Assembly (NCBI GenBank): GCA_934216625.1
Contig: CAKQCC010000053.1
Coordinates: 1-5,857, forward strand
Direction of reading: 5' to 3'
DNA from: an uncultured Lactobacillaceae bacterium
Lineage (GTDB): Bacteria; Bacillota; Bacilli; Lactobacillales; Lactobacillaceae
Length of the DNA: 5,857 nucleotides
The position numbers and the translations under genes were made by a program. Within the stretch, counting starts at the first letter, position 1. Every line of letters starts with the position of its first letter. This document shows, one piece after another, positions 5,696 to 5,857 of this stretch. The notes below the pieces were generated by a model. It saw nothing but the letters and a program-made list of their open reading frames with translations. It ran no database searches and had not been told where the DNA came from.

Positions 5696-5857
5696 TCGGT
5701 AGTCATGAAATCAGCGTTACAAGCCGAAAATTCAAACGCCATTCATACCGCCCATCAATTATTTACGAAACACCAAGCTAAACCGGGATCGTTACCGGCC
5801 AGCGTCAGAGGATTAATCCTAAACAGTGAAATGAAACACTACGGAACTCCGCAGTTG
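5696..5857 (+). pseudogene. pepN: Continuation of pepN beyond the stop (C-terminal part, runs off the window)
   Basis: The 54 codons after the TGA are open in the pepN frame to the window edge. They read like the PepN C-terminal helical domain, for example NAIHTAHQLFTKH, LPASVRGLILNSEMKHYG. A normal PepN would need roughly 160 more residues past the window end. The stop sits in IT(stop)SVVMKSAL, where I recall relatives having an Arg-Pro-x-x-Leu type sequence, so the lost codon was probably Arg. An ATG at 5705 lies 10 bases after the stop and could allow restart, but it has no good Shine-Dalgarno sequence. Confidence 0.8.

Noticed and set aside
5693..5698. Programmed readthrough or recoding of the pepN TGA
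   Set aside because: The base context (TGA TCG) is not a known leaky signal, and the expected residue is Arg, not Sec or Trp. Tryptophan is encoded by TGG throughout, so a UGA-Trp code is not supported.
1..5857. CRISPR arrays, insertion sequences, tRNA or rRNA genes
   Set aside because: No regularly spaced repeats, transposase motifs, terminal inverted repeats or tRNA cloverleaf patterns were seen.

Overview
The window looks like chromosomal DNA from a low-to-moderate G+C Gram-positive bacterium, most likely Lactobacillaceae. The basis is the lactic-acid-bacterial type of the proteins (a PepN aminopeptidase, an enterococcal-type NADH peroxidase, a full-length Sua5), strong AGGAGG-like ribosome binding sites, and AT-rich spacers with TATAAT-type promoters. 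The species cannot be named from the sequence.

Layout. Positions 1-161 may hold the 3' end of an upstream gene, but the reading frame is uncertain. Positions 158-736 (+) encode a divergent thymidine kinase-like protein. It keeps the Walker A loop and the zinc-binding Cys/His set but has glycine where the family has its catalytic glutamate. Positions 737-900 are a convergent spacer with three small hairpins. On the minus strand a two-gene unit runs from 2163 down to 901: sua5 (threonylcarbamoyladenylate synthase for tRNA t6A, TTG start), then 3 bases later a basic 74-residue protein of unknown function. An AT-rich divergent spacer (2164-2286) carries promoters for sua5 (weak match) and for npr (good match). 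npr (2287-3645, +) encodes a flavin NADH peroxidase/oxidase with its redox His and Cys in place, and ends at a strong intrinsic terminator. pepN (3794 onward, +) has its own promoter and ribosome binding site.

Main observation. pepN stops at an in-frame TGA (5693-5695) after 633 codons, but the same frame continues to the window end with clear PepN-like C-terminal sequence. The stop falls where related PepN proteins appear to carry arginine, so a one-base change from an Arg codon (CGA or AGA) is the simplest explanation. The metalloprotease core is complete; only the C-terminal helical domain is cut. This is either a real nonsense mutation, giving a truncated or split enzyme, or a sequencing error.

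The genes do not form one pathway. They are a set of mostly independent housekeeping units: tRNA modification, peroxide/NADH redox balance and peptide utilisation. The flanking thymidine kinase-like gene appears diverged or decaying. In many Firmicutes, tdk and sua5 sit in one co-directional cluster with prfA and prmC; here they face each other with prfA and prmC absent between them, which suggests a rearranged locus. No tRNA, rRNA, insertion sequence, CRISPR array or phage module was seen.
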